Positions 23,590 to 35,944 of a DNA stretch of 64,000 nucleotides are shown here, in pieces (positions within the stretch are counted from its first letter, which is position 1; each line of letters begins with the position of its first letter). The DNA lies in assembly GCA_029783825.1 (NCBI GenBank), contig JAREIK010017068.1:65296-129295 (forward strand). Reading direction: 5' to 3'. Source of the DNA: Sapria himalayana. Lineage: Eukaryota > Streptophyta > Magnoliopsida > Malpighiales > Rafflesiaceae. The translations under genes and the position numbers were made by a program. The notes under the pieces were generated by a model. That model saw only the letters and a program-made list of their open reading frames with translations. It did not search any database and was not told where the DNA came from.

Positions 23590-25870
23590 GGAAATAGCCG
23601 ATATTTTATTTTGTAGATGATTATATGATGTTGGAATTCATTTAATACAGTGAAATATATTAGTTCTTAACCAATGCTTGAGATAATCGGGTAATATGAT
23701 TTGAAATATAAGAGATCTAATGTTCATGATGTGAGAGTTAATAGTCTAAATAAAGAATTAATTCTTACAAAGAATTTGATATTTTATTTTGTAGATAGTT
23801 ATATAATAATATAGTCAACTATATTAGTTCTAACCAAAGCTTGAAAGGCAAATGGGCAATATTATTTGAGATGTAAAAGATTTAATTTTTATGATGTGAG
23901 AGTTACTAGTCTAAAAAAGAATTAATTCTTATAATGAATTTGATGAAGAATCATTTTACATAAAGGAAGTAAAATGAATATTTAATTATATCGAATAAAT
24001 GAACTAATAGGAAAGAAAGAATGTTGGGGAATTTAATGGTGAATTTATAAAGAAAATTCATGTATTCATGTTTATAAAACCTATTGATATTTTTTTATGA
24101 TCAAGACGAGAGATAAATTATTTGAATTATTTGATAGTTGGGTGAAAGATGTTAATAAAGGTAATATTATTCAAGTTATAATAGATAATACTTCAAATTA
24201 TGTGATCGTAAATATTTAAAATTTAATTTATTTTTTTATTATTTTATTTAGGTTATTACACATTATATAATATTTCTATATTAATGTTTAACTTTAACTT
24301 ATATAGGTATTTTGTTGAAATAAAAAAAAGAATATTTGTAATGGATACTATGTATTGCATATTGTCTTGACTTATTGTTGAAAGATATTGAAAAACTATC
24401 ATATATCAAGAAGAGAATAAAGTGAGTTATATTTATATGTGGTTGTATTTATAATAAAGTAAGATTGCTTAATATGCTTAGATGGTTTATTGAGCAAAAT
24501 TAGTTGTTGAGGCTTACAAAGATGTGGTTTGTAATGGTCTTCATCACCTTATCTCGTATTAATAAATAAAAAAATAACTTGAGGAAGTTATAAATTGGCA
24601 AAAGAGGAAAAGAGAAAAAATATAATTTTTATGCCTCATTTTTAGAATACTGTAATATTTTGTTTGAAGGTGTCAAACCCTCTTGAACATATTCTTTGCT
24701 TGGTGGTTGGTGAAAAGAGGCATACAATGAGTTACATTTATGTTTTCATTTAAAAGATAGAAAAAATTATCAAAAGCTTTAATGAGAGTGAAAAGAAGTA
24801 TAAGGAAATCATGAAAATCATTAATAGGTGGTGAGAGATTCAGCTTCATCATCCTTATATTCAGCTAGAAATTTTTGTACATAGAGTTTTATTATGATAC
24901 AAAATGATTTGTAGTAAATCTAGATTCAAAAATCTTTGAAGATGTATGTAAATGTATGTTGAGATTGATGAAATAGAGAGGTGAATAAGATACAATTATA
25001 TCATAATTGGACTTGTACATGCATTCTCAATACCTTTTTGATTATGATTTTTCCATATGAACAAAAAGACTTAACTATTAGGTTAGTTTTTTAATTTAGT
25101 TATTTACTGTATTTAAATTAATATATTTTTTTATTAAAATATATGAAATATTTAGCTGATAATTTATTTATATTAATTATAATTGAATAATGAAGTATAT
25201 TTGGATCTAATATTTATAGTTTGTAAAAATTTGTATTGTGGCATCTCAACCTAATATATAGTGTATATGGTTGTGAAATAAATTAAAATATCTTTGAGAA
25301 TGTAAATTATTAAAATAATTACGAAAAATTAATATCTTTATTATAATATTTAATATAATATATAATCTAATAATCATGCTTTTTTTTGATTTATAACAAG
25401 AGGAGAAATAAGTTGGAATATTAATGATCGAATGATTTGATGTATATTAAGTACAATTGAGCCTTGATAAAAAGATTCAATGAGCATCATATTATTGATT
25501 TTATTTTTTTGGAAGATATAAATTATAACAATAAATAATTGATGAAAAAAAAGAAGATGAAGATGTTATAGAAGATAATTTAGCATTTGAGAGTAATGAG
25601 TTGACTTGTGGTGTTGTTGTAAGAGCTAGAGGAGCTAAAGGTTTATATAAAAATTAAAGCAAGTTCAAGCAAATATAAATATCAAAGTTGATATCATCAA
25701 GTTTTAAATATACTTTTACTTTTATTTTGATTGATGAAGATGAAAAAATGACCCAGTTATCTGGAGATGAAGATTAAGACAAGTAAGAGTTCAATAGTGA
25801 TGATGAAACAAATGATAGTAATCATGATTTTATGGATTTAGAGTTAGAGCAAGATATATAAGTATTTATT
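23590..25870 (+). pseudogene. DUF659-type hAT transposase fossil
   Basis: Frame-broken translation gives family landmarks in order: KRSNVHDVRVNSL at about 23705-23745; KLFELFDSWVKDVN and NIIQVIIDNTSNYV at about 24110-24210; WILCIAYCLDLLLKDIEKL at about 24340-24400, the W-x-x-C-x-x-H-C-L-D-L block with H changed to Y; and NDLMYIKYN near 25430 with an acidic tail to 25850. The region before DUF659 is duplicated (23601-23780 and 23782-23945). Many stops make it inactive. In the family these proteins cut and join hAT ends; here only the fossil remains. Confidence 0.7.
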
Positions 25871-26220
25871 TTGTATATCTTTTTAAGTTTTAAATTTTTG
25901 TTATACAAAAAATATTAATGATATTTTATTTTTATTATTGATATTCTATATTTTAAGTTTAATTTTTTAACTTTATTTATTGGATTGTTAAAATTCAATT
26001 ATTTTAATTTTTTTATTTTTAACAATAGTGATTTTGACAAGTACTAATAATATATATATTTTTATGTTTAATGTTTTTCTTGATTTTATTTTATTAATAG
26101 ATAAAAATTATAAATAATTCTTTAGTTAAATATAAAAATTTTATGTATTTTTATGTAGAGTATGTCACAAAAAAAATTCGCCTTTATTTTCCCCTGAGCC
26201 TCACTGCTCCAAAAGGGTTT

Positions 26221-26417
26221 TGTGCCTCGATGCACTTTGCCTTGGTTGGCCTTGCATCTCGGTGTGTTTTGGGCCAGGGTGCGCCTTGCGCCAGGGTGCG
26301 CCTTGTGCCTGGGTGCTCCTTGCACCTGGGTGCGCCTTGCACCTGGGTGTGACTCGTACCTCGATGTGCCTTTTATCTCGATGCACCTTGCATCTCGATG
26401 CATATTGCATCTCAAAT
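26221..26417 (+). repeat. 17-bp GC-rich minisatellite
   Basis: About eleven consecutive 17-bp units of the form CGCCTTGCACCTGGGTG, grading into TCGATG-ending variants at the right. The period is exact through most of the array. The Cys/Ala/Arg-rich open frames on both strands here are translations of the repeat. It lies just inside the proposed right hAT terminus, so it may be subterminal hAT sequence. Confidence 0.9.
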
Positions 26418-26482
26418 AACTATAGACGAGCCTACCTCCTACGATGCTATGTTGATATGACACGCCCCGATTGACATCTTTA

Positions 26483-28876
26483 ACTTAAACATATGAAAAC
26501 CTAATAGAAATATGATTAAAAAGAGATTTAAGTATCGGATCATATTTGTTGTTGACTGTTCAAGATATATTTGGATATATCTATTTCGTGATAGATCAAA
26601 AGTATTATTTGCTTAAAATTTTTTATAATTGATAAAAACTCAGTTCGATAAAATTAAAAAAAATTTAAAAAATAATAATATATTATAATTTATGTCATAT
26701 CAATTTAATATTTATTATATAGATCATCAGATTATATACTAGACTTTTTTGTAATATCATACCTTCAACAAAATAAGGTGGCTGAAGGAAGAATAAACAA
26801 CTGATTGAGATGACTCATATTTTTACTTGGAAAGAGTATTCCAAAATTATTGTCTTAAAGAGTTTTTTGTTATACTTATTTTTTTTGATTGTTCTCTAGG
26901 ATGAGACAAACTTGTATCCAAGGCATTGAGTTATGTCTTTCTTGGATACTTTAGTTCCCAAAGAGAGTATATTTTATACCATAGACTAATAAAATTTTAA
27001 TGAGTTTAGATGTTAATTGTTTTATAATGATTTATTCTTTAACATGCTTAGGAATAGTGTGAATATATATATATATTACATTTGGATTCATCACTCTTTG
27101 TCTCTTATCTATAACCCTGCATCGACTTTTAGTTGATAAAGAGAGTCACTCATTTACTATATTTGATCATGTTGGTTTTGAGCATGATATTGTTCTCATA
27201 GAATCAGCATACTTGCCAACAAGTTCAGATTATATTGAGTCTAGCAAAAGTGAGAGTTCTCGAGTAGAAATATTTTTTTCATATCTAGATTACATAGTAT
27301 TATAAGTGTGTGCACCAATACATACTCATAATGTTGGGAATTATGACACTTGAACATTCATAACTTAGAGTATATACTAGATGAGAGAAACATGTCCAGC
27401 TTGATAGGATAAAAGGCGATCCTATCGAGGAGCCAACCAATTTTATAAGCAGTCCCTCTGACCTTGACCTTTCGATTTCTCTATGAAAAGGAGAGAAGAA
27501 GTGTACTCAATACTCGATTTCACATAGTTCGTTGCACTCTTATTTTATTTTATTTTATTTCTTTTATTATTTCTCTTGATGATACTAGCATGATCTTTTT
27601 CTGAGATATTATCTCATTTAAGAATGTGTCAGACTATGATAGATGAGATGTATATCCTTAGCTATAATGAGATCAGAAAACTAATATCATGATCTTCGAG
27701 AAAGTCTATTGTTGGATGCATTTTATTGTTTACTATGAATGCAAGTTTTGATGAAAAATCATATCATCTTAAAATGAGATTTATAGTGATGTGATACAAT
27801 CAGATATTTGGTATGAAATATCATGATACTTACTCTATAGTAATCAAGTTGACCACGGTACATATTTTAATTTTCTTACAATATCTCACGGTTAGAGTAT
27901 ACACAAACTAAACTTGAAAAAAATATTTTAGTATTATAAACTTCAGATGGACGTATATATGAAGCAACTACTATTGTTTTGGGTAGTACAATCAAGTATG
28001 GTTTGCAGATTGTAGAATGTATTATATGGTCTAAAGTAGTCACCTAAGCCTAGTTTGTAAGGTTTTGTAGTCACTTTATTTGAGCTAATCAAATACATTA
28101 TTGATTTTTATTTGTTCTTCTTAAGGATACATATTATCTCATGTAAAATTTATCAATTGGTAGAGATAATAAAAAGGGTTTAGGCCATATTGCCTTATAT
28201 AAATTTTTGGACTACTTGGAATGAATGCAATGTGAGTGATTAAAAATAGTTGCAACAATATTTTGGCAACAACATTTTTGGATGTGGGATTGTTTCCACA
28301 AGGAATTAGTGTAGTGCAGTATCAGTGAAAATGCACCATCAATATAACATGGGATCTATTTTGTTTATTTTTATTTTAATAAATCTTTTATCTTTTCCGT
28401 TGAATCATATTTCTTGGATATTCATATATATATTTCTAAATTCATAAATATTTTCATATTGAATTTTATATAGTCATCTGTGATAGAAGAGTTGGATTTT
28501 GATAATTTAATTTCTTTAACAACTAGAATTTTTTTTAGGCAAGAAAATGGACAAAAATCATCTTTTAAAAAAATTTTTTTCAAAAAATTATTCTAAAACT
28601 ATCGAGATAACTAAGTCATTATTGAAGTTACCTTTATTTCCATATACAACTTCAGTAAATTTAGCTATAATTTTTTTTTGTTTTTCATTTATTTCTTTTT
28701 TACTTTGTTTTTCAAATATCCAAATGAATTTTCTATTTTTGGCATGATTTATTGGAAGTCTTATTTCAAGTTTATTCAACAACCAACATTAGGAATGTTT
28801 AATTTTTTAAACTAAGATTGATTTTTTAGGCATGGAGATCAAATTTAGTAGGAATGGAAGTGGACATGCATGAAAT
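26483..28876. other. Inner CACTA interval without a recognised gene
   Basis: Mixed sequence, less AT-extreme at 27080-27680. TGTTGGGAATTATGAC at 27332 resembles a Copia LTR start, but I found no matching end or second copy. The 66-codon frame at 28547-28747 has no recognisable motif. Confidence 0.4.
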
Positions 28877-29029
28877 ATGGCACTATTAAGCAATGTCGCA
28901 TATCATGTAGTTACATTTAGAGATTTTCATCAACCAGCTATTATTGTTGGAGGATGCTTTGCAATTGTAGCAGTGATACTCTCTGTTTTCCTTATATTTC
29001 AACTTCTCAGATCTTATTCAAATCTAGAG
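28877..29029 (+). pseudogene. Captured first exon resembling the LAZ1/TMEM184 (DUF300) membrane protein family
   Basis: A 51-codon open block starts ATG at 28877 and ends GAG before GTTTGC, which fits a splice donor. It encodes VTFRDFHQPAIIVGGCFAIV followed by a hydrophobic run and LIFQLLRSYSN. That pattern, a short lumenal lead, one transmembrane helix and a (H/R)(L/S)YxNPE-like exit, is how plant DUF300 proteins begin. Members span the membrane about seven times; one Arabidopsis member, LAZ1, is linked to cell death. No further exons follow, so this looks like a single exon picked up by the CACTA element. The family call is from memory of the pattern and needs a search. Confidence 0.5.
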
Positions 29030-29890
29030 GTTTGCTTTTAAGTTTATTATCTAACAATGTAAATTCTAATTTATCATCATGATCATTGTTGGGCCTTTAC
29101 CTTGCCATTTGGACCTACCTAAACTAATCGATGTTCTAATCTATTCCAATCCATATATAAATATTTTTATTTTTTTTATTTTTTTATTTTTTTTAATTTT
29201 TTTATTTTTTTTATTTTTTTTGTAACTTACCTAAATAAAAAAATAGATTATATAGTAGACCTATCTATATATAATTAAATTTATTCTCCGATATAATTAT
29301 TAATTATTTTTGAGTTTTCATTTTAATTCTCTCCCAAATCTCTACCTTATGACTCATCAATTATATTTATTTATAATTTGAACATTTTTAAATATCATTG
29401 TTATAATTTTATGAGTGTTTATTTATTATATTATTCTTAAATATGATTGGGTGAAATAATATTGAGCTAATTAATTACTTGGAAGTTTTTTGCGTTACAT
29501 ATATATTGAAGGTAATGCATTTGTACAATGATAAATATCTATAGCTAATGGTAGTATGTCTCAGGTTGGAGACTTTTTAGACGTAGTCTCTATAAATTTT
29601 TGGGAGGTAAGACTATCAATATATTAAACTCTCTCAGATCTCTCATTAAAATGAGAATCTTGTATACTAAGTATGACTTCAATGACCTCCATTTATTATA
29701 TATATTTTTTAATAATAGGAACACCCGATTTATGGCCTGCTCAATTTTTTTTTCTTTATTTATAATTAGGTTTGCTATTTGAGTTATGATTTAGTGTTTT
29801 ATTTTCTTTTTTCTATCATAATATTTTCTTCTTTAATTTATAAGCTAGGGTTTTCAAATCATAAAAGTATGTCTACATTTACATGGTGTT
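29030..29890. other. AT-rich interval with a T-rich tract
   Basis: 29163-29222 is a T-rich tract broken by single A residues. The 60-codon frame at 29600-29782 has no recognisable motif. Confidence 0.45.
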
Positions 29891-30320
29891 ACTATACAAT
29901 GTGTGCACTTAGTTTATGCAGTAGATCTACATGGTAAATAGCTGACGTGACTGCAGAGTGATGTCGATGTAGTGTTAGTGTTGATGTGGAACAATAATAG
30001 TGTGTGTATTTGTGTGGAGGACAAGATATTAATGGATTATCGGCATGGTTGTGGCGTCGATGTAGTATTTGTGCAGTGACATTGACAATGTGATAGTATT
30101 TGTGGTGTTGAGGCAAAGTGTATACAATGTATGATAGTGTGGCAGTTGCAGAGGTGTCAACATGGTATTAATGTGTATGGTGTAGTGTAGTGTTGTGTTG
30201 TGTGCACAATATGAGTGAATGTGTAATAGTTTGGGCATTATGGTGTAAGTGTAACAGTGCAATGTGGTGTGAAGTCAATGCAGTGTAGTGCAGTGCACTG
30301 AGGTATGAAGAGTGATGTAA
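29891..30320 (+). repeat. Degenerate GTGTAGTG-rich low-complexity tract
   Basis: The plus strand is enriched in GTG, TGTAGTG and GATGTAGTG words without a fixed period. His/Thr/Tyr-rich open frames on the minus strand (29892-30262) come from this composition and are not taken as genes. Confidence 0.6.
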
Positions 30321-30408
30321 TGTGTAGTTCACATAAATCTTATATGAAAATCAGTTTCCTTAACTTGGCTGTATATTTTTTAATTATTGGGATCTTATTA
30401 ATTACTTA

Positions 30409-30821
30409 GAGCATCTCCAATGGTAAAGCTCCATTTGGGGTTCCAAAAGTTATACATGGAACCTCAAACAGTATTTTGGAACCCTAAATGGAACCAATTG
30501 TCTTCTATCACTCCAACCATAGTCTCCAAATATGTATCTATTTTAATATTTTATTATATTTTAAATATAAAATATAATAAAATTTATATTGTGTATAAAA
30601 AATAGCCGTTGGTAAAGTTACCAACGGTGATGAATAGTTTTTTTTTCCCTCTGAATTTTCAGATTCTCAAAACCGGTTGCAAATTTGGAATCTCAAATTT
30701 TGGGGTTCCATTTTGATGACTGAAATGGAATCCCTATTGGAGGACTATGCCGACGGGTTGGGATTCCATTTTGATGATTATTTCATTTGGCGACTGTCAT
30801 ACCAACAGATTGGAGATGCTC
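30409..30821. mobile_element. PIF/Harbinger (Tourist)-like MITE
   Basis: A 413-bp element with terminal inverted repeats GAGCATCTCCAAT and ATTGGAGATGCTC (the last few bases imperfect) and TTA on both sides (30406-30408 and 30822-30824), the 3-bp duplication of this superfamily. Inner copies of GGAACC/GGTTCC and TGGAATCC/GGATTCCA suggest further folding. It has no coding capacity. Confidence 0.85.
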
Positions 30822-31842
30822 TTAAAAAGTCAGAATTGTTTAGTTGTATGTTTTTTACATAGTTGTAGCTTAGTCCTAATTGTATAGCTATAGTTTTCTT
30901 TACATAACTGTAACTTTAAAGTTGGCCATACACCTAACTTTTATTTATTTTCTTTATGCTTTGATGAGAGTACTCAATTTGTGAGATGACATAATAATTT
31001 TGTCTTCTATATAAGAGTTTTTTATGTCTGTTTTTAAATTAATTTTTTCCTGTTAATAATCTTCAATGATAATTTTTTAAGCATTATTTATTTTAATATC
31101 TTATATTATTTTCTATATTAAAGGTATGTCATGGTCTATATATGAGCGATCCTTGAATTACACAGTCTTCTCATATAATAATTTAAATTTGATATTATAA
31201 AAAAAATAATAAATATATAAATGCTAATAAAAATTTATATTAAATATGATTAAAATAACTATTTTTTGATTATAATTTAATTAAAATATTATACTTAATT
31301 TTATCTGAACAATTTATTTATGATATTTAAATATTTGTATTACAAAACATTATATAATTTATTATATAATTATAATATTTATAAAATATTTTAATAAATA
31401 TATAAAATATATAAAAATTACAACTAATAAAAAAATAAAATCAACAATTATTTGATTACAAAAAATTTATAAAATAATATGAATAAATGAATAAATAAGT
31501 AAATATTTATAAAAATAAAAGTATAAAATAATATTTTTATAATTATAGAAATTTTTTAAAAATATAATGACGAAAAGATTTTATATCTTTGAATTATTAA
31601 AAAAAATTTTTATTTTTCATAAAATTTAAAAGAAAAAAGTTGATATTTTAAGATTAATATAATGTTGTTTTAATCACATCAAAAAAATTTTGATTATGTA
31701 AAAAATTAATATTTTAGTGTAGTTATTAAATGAACACTTCAAACATTAAAATTTATAATGATTAAAAGATTTTAATTATATGCTTTTATAATTATTTCAT
31801 ATTATTTTAATAAAAGATAAATTGAATTCTTATCAATTTATG

Positions 31843-31878
<36 letters not shown>

Positions 31879-32080
31879 TACTTTATTATTATATAATATT
31901 ATTTTATTTATTTATTAAATAATATCATTTATGGTTAAATAAAGATCTATTTCTATTATTTTATTTAAAGTATTTATTTTTTATAATTTAATTTTAGTGT
32001 TATTTTTTTATATTTTATTTTATAATAGTTTAGTATATATATAAGGTTTTATTAAAATGCTTTTTATCAAAAAACAGAGC
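30822..32080. other. Very AT-rich interval, no gene
   Basis: Nearly pure A/T, including (AT)n at 31849-31876. No coding or structural RNA signature is visible. Confidence 0.55.
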
Positions 32081-32520
32081 CCACACTTGAAACTGTGCAT
32101 TTAATGGTAGCAATAACAATGTTTTAGGGTTCTCACAGGAGATCTACAATGTCATAGCTTATGGTGGTGTTCATATAGACATGAGAACAATGCTTGTGGA
32201 TTGGGTTCCCATCTGCAGGCTCTTCGTGTGGGTAAAACATCCTATGCTAGCAATTTCACATCATTGACACTCCGGTAAGCTCAGATAACTAAAAGATGCT
32301 GCGTGGACAAATTCATCAGTGGGGGCCATAACATCTGCTATTGCTTCAAGCAACATAATCTGATACGAGTAATGAGTGTGCAGATCAACTGATGACATGA
32401 AGCAACTCTATGATGGATGCGTATGAATTCATTAGTGGTGATATGGAGAGTGGTGTTCGACATGTTGTTGTTTCACAGGTGAGTAATTACTCGCTCGTTC
32501 TTGACCCTATTTCTTTTTAT
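32081..32520 (+). pseudogene. Unassigned gene-like fragment, possibly captured
   Basis: Balanced base composition in an AT-rich setting, an acceptor-like TTCTCACAG at 32130-32138, and a perfect donor consensus CAG/GTGAGT at 32476-32484. Open stretches include LGSHLQALRVGKTSYASNFT (frame closing near 32275 beside a CCG/GTAAGC donor-like site) and FISGDMESGVRHVVVSQ ending at the second donor. The latter weakly resembles the GSEMSGG-type block of glycoside hydrolase family 28 plant proteins. I cannot assign it with confidence. Confidence 0.35.
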
Positions 32521-33544
32521 TTTTGAGTTTCCTAGAAAATGTTGAAAAAATTAGTATTTCTATTTCTATTTTATCTAATTTAGAAATAGCAACTTACTTT
32601 TTTTGAAGAAAAAGTCAATCATAAAAATCATACATAAGAAAATATATTTGGGTAGATGTCACATTTGAATTACAATGTAATAATTTCGTGCTAAGCTTTA
32701 TCTAGAAATTAGGAATTGTGAATAGACTAGACATAGCTTGGCCAATCCTATTCTTTTTTATCGCATATGTGTATAATTCAAATTGAATGTACATACTCAT
32801 TGTTGTGTTGTCATATGCATTGTGAGGAGTCCCTACTTAATGCATATCTTAATAGTCTTATATCTAAAAATTAGAGAGATTATGTATGATGAGTCTCAAA
32901 CTTGATATTTATTGTTCTTGGACAAAAATATTTGTTATAGTGTCAAGATATGATCTTCATTATACTCATGTGATAAATATTTTCATAATAATTAGTTATT
33001 TTTGTATTTTTTCTTCACAAATATATTCTATTTTAAATTTTTTATGAGATTTAGTGAGGTGAAGTTTATGTTTTATTGCATATTTAATAATTTTGCCTTT
33101 GTGTGCTTATGCATACAACCGATGATGAAAATTATTATTCTAGGCCAAGAATAAAATATCATGTATTAATTTTTATTTTGAATTATTATAGTTTTGTTAA
33201 ACTTGAATTTTTTATGTCTGTTTTAATGATGTTATTTTTGAGATTTATTGCCTAGTATGATGAGACCTAATACTTAATGATAAATTGTGGTCAAAAAATA
33301 ACCAATATGAAAAATATTGAATATTAATAATTTTATCTCCTAATTTTCTAGCTATCTTGATTATACGAGTCCACGAAAAAAATTAAGTTTTATTCTTATC
33401 TTTAATTTTATTTTTTATTTTTAAAATTCCAGTGTTGTTCTTAAAGAGCCTATATTGCAAGATTTTCCTAAAATGTCATATATAAAGTAAGGTGCATTTT
33501 ATTTTACATATAATTTTATATAAAAACATGAATAATGTTGGATT
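32521..33544. other. AT-rich interval, no gene
   Basis: Intron-like composition after the donor site at 32478. No coding signature seen. Confidence 0.45.
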
Positions 33545-34264
33545 TTATTTTGGCAGTAGCAGCGGCGGCGGCACCGGTAGCAATGGCTGCGGTGGCTGCA
33601 CTGGCAGCACCGGCATCATAGGCCGCACTGGTAGCAATGGTAGAGATGACAGCTGTGGCGACAGTCTTGGTAGTGGCAAAAATGTCGGCAACTACGATAG
33701 CAGTGACAGCAACAAAAGCGTCGGCAACGGTGGCAGCAGCGGTAGCAGTGGCAGCAGCAGCAGTGGCAGTGGCAGAAGCGGCGTTAGCAGTGACATGCGG
33801 TGGCATCAGTGGCAGCGGCAGCATCAGCAGCAACAGCGACATCAGTGGCAGCACCGGTTGTAGTGGCAGTATAGGGTGCAATAGTAGCGACAGAAGCCGC
33901 GGCAGAGGCAGTGGCGAAAGCAGTGGCGGCAAGAGCGACAACACCGGCAACAGAGGCAGTAGCGGCGGTAGCAGTGACCGCGGCAACAGCGATGACAACA
34001 GCGGCAGCAGCTACAGTAGCTGCGGCAGTAGTAGGAGAAGCGGTAGCAGCAGCGGGAGCAGCAACAATGACAATAAATGTGGTATATACATACATATATC
34101 TTCAGTATACATACATATAAAACTGTAGTATTTTATGTAAATATATACTAAGTATATATGTACTCAGTATATATGTAAACATAATATTGTAGTTTATATG
34201 TACATATACTGCAGAAATTTATGTACGAGTGAAATGCTAGTATATATATACATATTTACAGCAG

Positions 34265-34315
<51 letters not shown>

Positions 34316-34780
34316 CATAGTTTTTTTATATTTATTTTGATTTGATTGAGTGGTTTAAATTTCTTACAGATATGGTACCACATTATTTTCCATTCAAAGC
34401 TCATATAAGTCAATGAAACTTTCAACAGACATGATGCATCGTGATCGGACAGCTTTTTCGCAGCAGAAAGTTGGTGATCAGAGGAGCAGAGGGAGAGAAA
34501 GCAACCTCAATGCATGGATAGATTATACTTTATTCACTGTCAGTAGATACATTGATTAATAAGATGTAATAATTTTGTTATATTTTTGGTTTAGTTATTT
34601 AAAATATTGAAATAGAATAAGTTATTTAATTAAATTTTTGTTGAAGCTGTATTACAATCAACTTTAATTTATGTTTGTTCATGTCTATAATAACTGTTAT
34701 TATATATATGTGAATATGTTTCTGTGTCTCCGAATTTTTTGGGTAGATTTTTAGCCGAATAAATGTATGTAAAACACTAT
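33545..34780 (+). repeat. Inner CACTA 3' tandem unit 1 (hexamer island, palindromic block, conserved module)
   Basis: It comprises a GC-rich island of GGYAGY/GCAGYG hexamers (33553-34075), a GTATATAC palindromic block (34080-34260), (TA)n at 34267-34311, and the conserved module (34350-34560). The same order recurs in unit 2. Gly/Ser-, Ala/Thr- and Leu/Pro-rich open frames on both strands (33492-34128) reflect the triplet-compatible repeat. A Gly/Ser-rich coding origin is possible, but the frame is not supported by anything else. Confidence 0.82.
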
Positions 34781-35760
34781 TATCAGCAATAGTATCAACG
34801 ACATCGGTGGCAGCGATGGTAGCGATGGCAATGGAAGTGGCAATGGTGGTAGTGGAGGAGCAGCAACGGCAAGAGCTGCACCATCAGAGGAAGTGGCAGA
34901 GGCAACAGCACCGGCTGCACTGGAAGCAGCGGTGGTAGTGGCGGTTGCAGTGGCTGCAACTAAAGCAATGGTAGCACCAGAAGCAGTGGCAGCACCCTAA
35001 ATCAGTAGTAGAAGTGGCAGCGGCAGCATCGACGTTGGCAGTAGCAGCGGCGGCAGTGGCATGAGTGGCAGGGGTAGAAGCGGCAGCACCGGCATGCAGC
35101 GGTAGCACCGGCAGCGTTGGCAGCCACTGCAGTGACCAGCGGCCAGTGGCAGCGGCGACGGTGGCGGCAGAGGCGGCAATGTAAGAGGTGGCAGTAGAGA
35201 TAGTGGTGGCAATAGTGACAGGAGCAGTGGTATTGGAAGCAACATCGGCAATGACAGATACGGCAGGAGCGGCAGGGGAAGCAGCAGCAACAGTACCAAG
35301 TGAGGTATATACATACGAATAAAGTCAGTATATACGTACATTTAATACTGTAGTATTTTATATACATATATACTGAGTATATTTGTACTTAGTTTATATG
35401 TACACATTATAATATTGTTTATATGTAGATATACTACAGTAATATATGTACAAATGAAATGCAAGTATATATTTATATATATACTGCAGGATTATATATG
35501 TATCAAAACATAACTTTTTTTGTTAATTTGACTGAGTTGTTTAATTTTCTTACAGATATGATACCACATTGTTCCTCTTACAAAGCTACTATAAGTTATG
35601 AGATTTTTCAGTAGATATTACATGATGTTACTCAGACAGCTTTGTCACAGTAGAAAAATGATGATCGGTGGAGCAGAGGGAGAGAAAATAACAACAATGA
35701 ATAGATATATTATACTTTATGCACTGTGGGTATGAACATTGATGAATTAGATCAAATAAA
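34781..35760 (+). repeat. Inner CACTA 3' tandem unit 2
   Basis: It comprises a hexamer island (34790-35300, GGCAGY/GTAGCR words), a palindromic block (35305-35505) and a conserved module (35530-35740) ending in the same ATTGATGAATTA-like tail. It differs from unit 1 at many positions and lacks the long (TA)n tract, so the duplication is not recent. The outer CACTA has one conserved module at 6290-6500 and no hexamer island. Confidence 0.82.
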
Positions 35761-35944
35761 AGTTTGTTATTTTTTTGTTTCAATTATGCTGAATATTGAA
35801 TTTACATAAAGATTTTAAATGATTTTATTTTTTGTTTATTATAAATTATTTATAAATTCAATTTTTATTAAATTCGATATAAAAATATTAAATTATTTAA
35901 TAAAAAATTTAAAAAATTTTGAATTCTGAAATTATTTTTGAAAT
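35761..35944. other. AT-rich spacer before the 3' subterminal repeats
   Basis: Almost pure A/T and without a recognisable motif. Confidence 0.5.

Larger units (their letters stand above)
18486..26482 (+). mobile_element. Fossil hAT zone, probably two hAT elements merged
   Basis: The left edge reads TAGGGGTGTCAAG, a standard plant hAT terminus, and the right edge TTGACATCTTTA at 26471-26482 is an approximate inverse. The flanking 8-mers (AATAAAAT and ACTTAAAC) agree poorly, so the boundaries are tentative. Inside are a RICESLEEPER-like transposase relic, tandem repeats of its tail, a DUF659-type transposase relic and a 17-bp minisatellite. Two different transposase families imply nested or abutting elements whose inner borders I could not place. 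Confidence 0.5.

Noticed and set aside
26122..26474. Overlapping Cys/Arg- and His/Gly-rich frames
   Set aside because: They are the 17-bp minisatellite read in different frames.
27332..28320. Second LTR element starting at TGTTGGGAATTATGAC
   Set aside because: No matching LTR end, primer-binding site or second copy could be found by eye.
29892..30262. His/Thr-rich minus-strand frames
   Set aside because: Low-complexity GTG-rich DNA. No domain, and overlapping frames have the same character.
33492..35367. Gly/Ser-, Ala/Thr- and Leu/Pro-rich open frames on both strands
   Set aside because: All arise from the GGYAGY hexamer islands. No frame is favoured and none joins to a recognisable domain.
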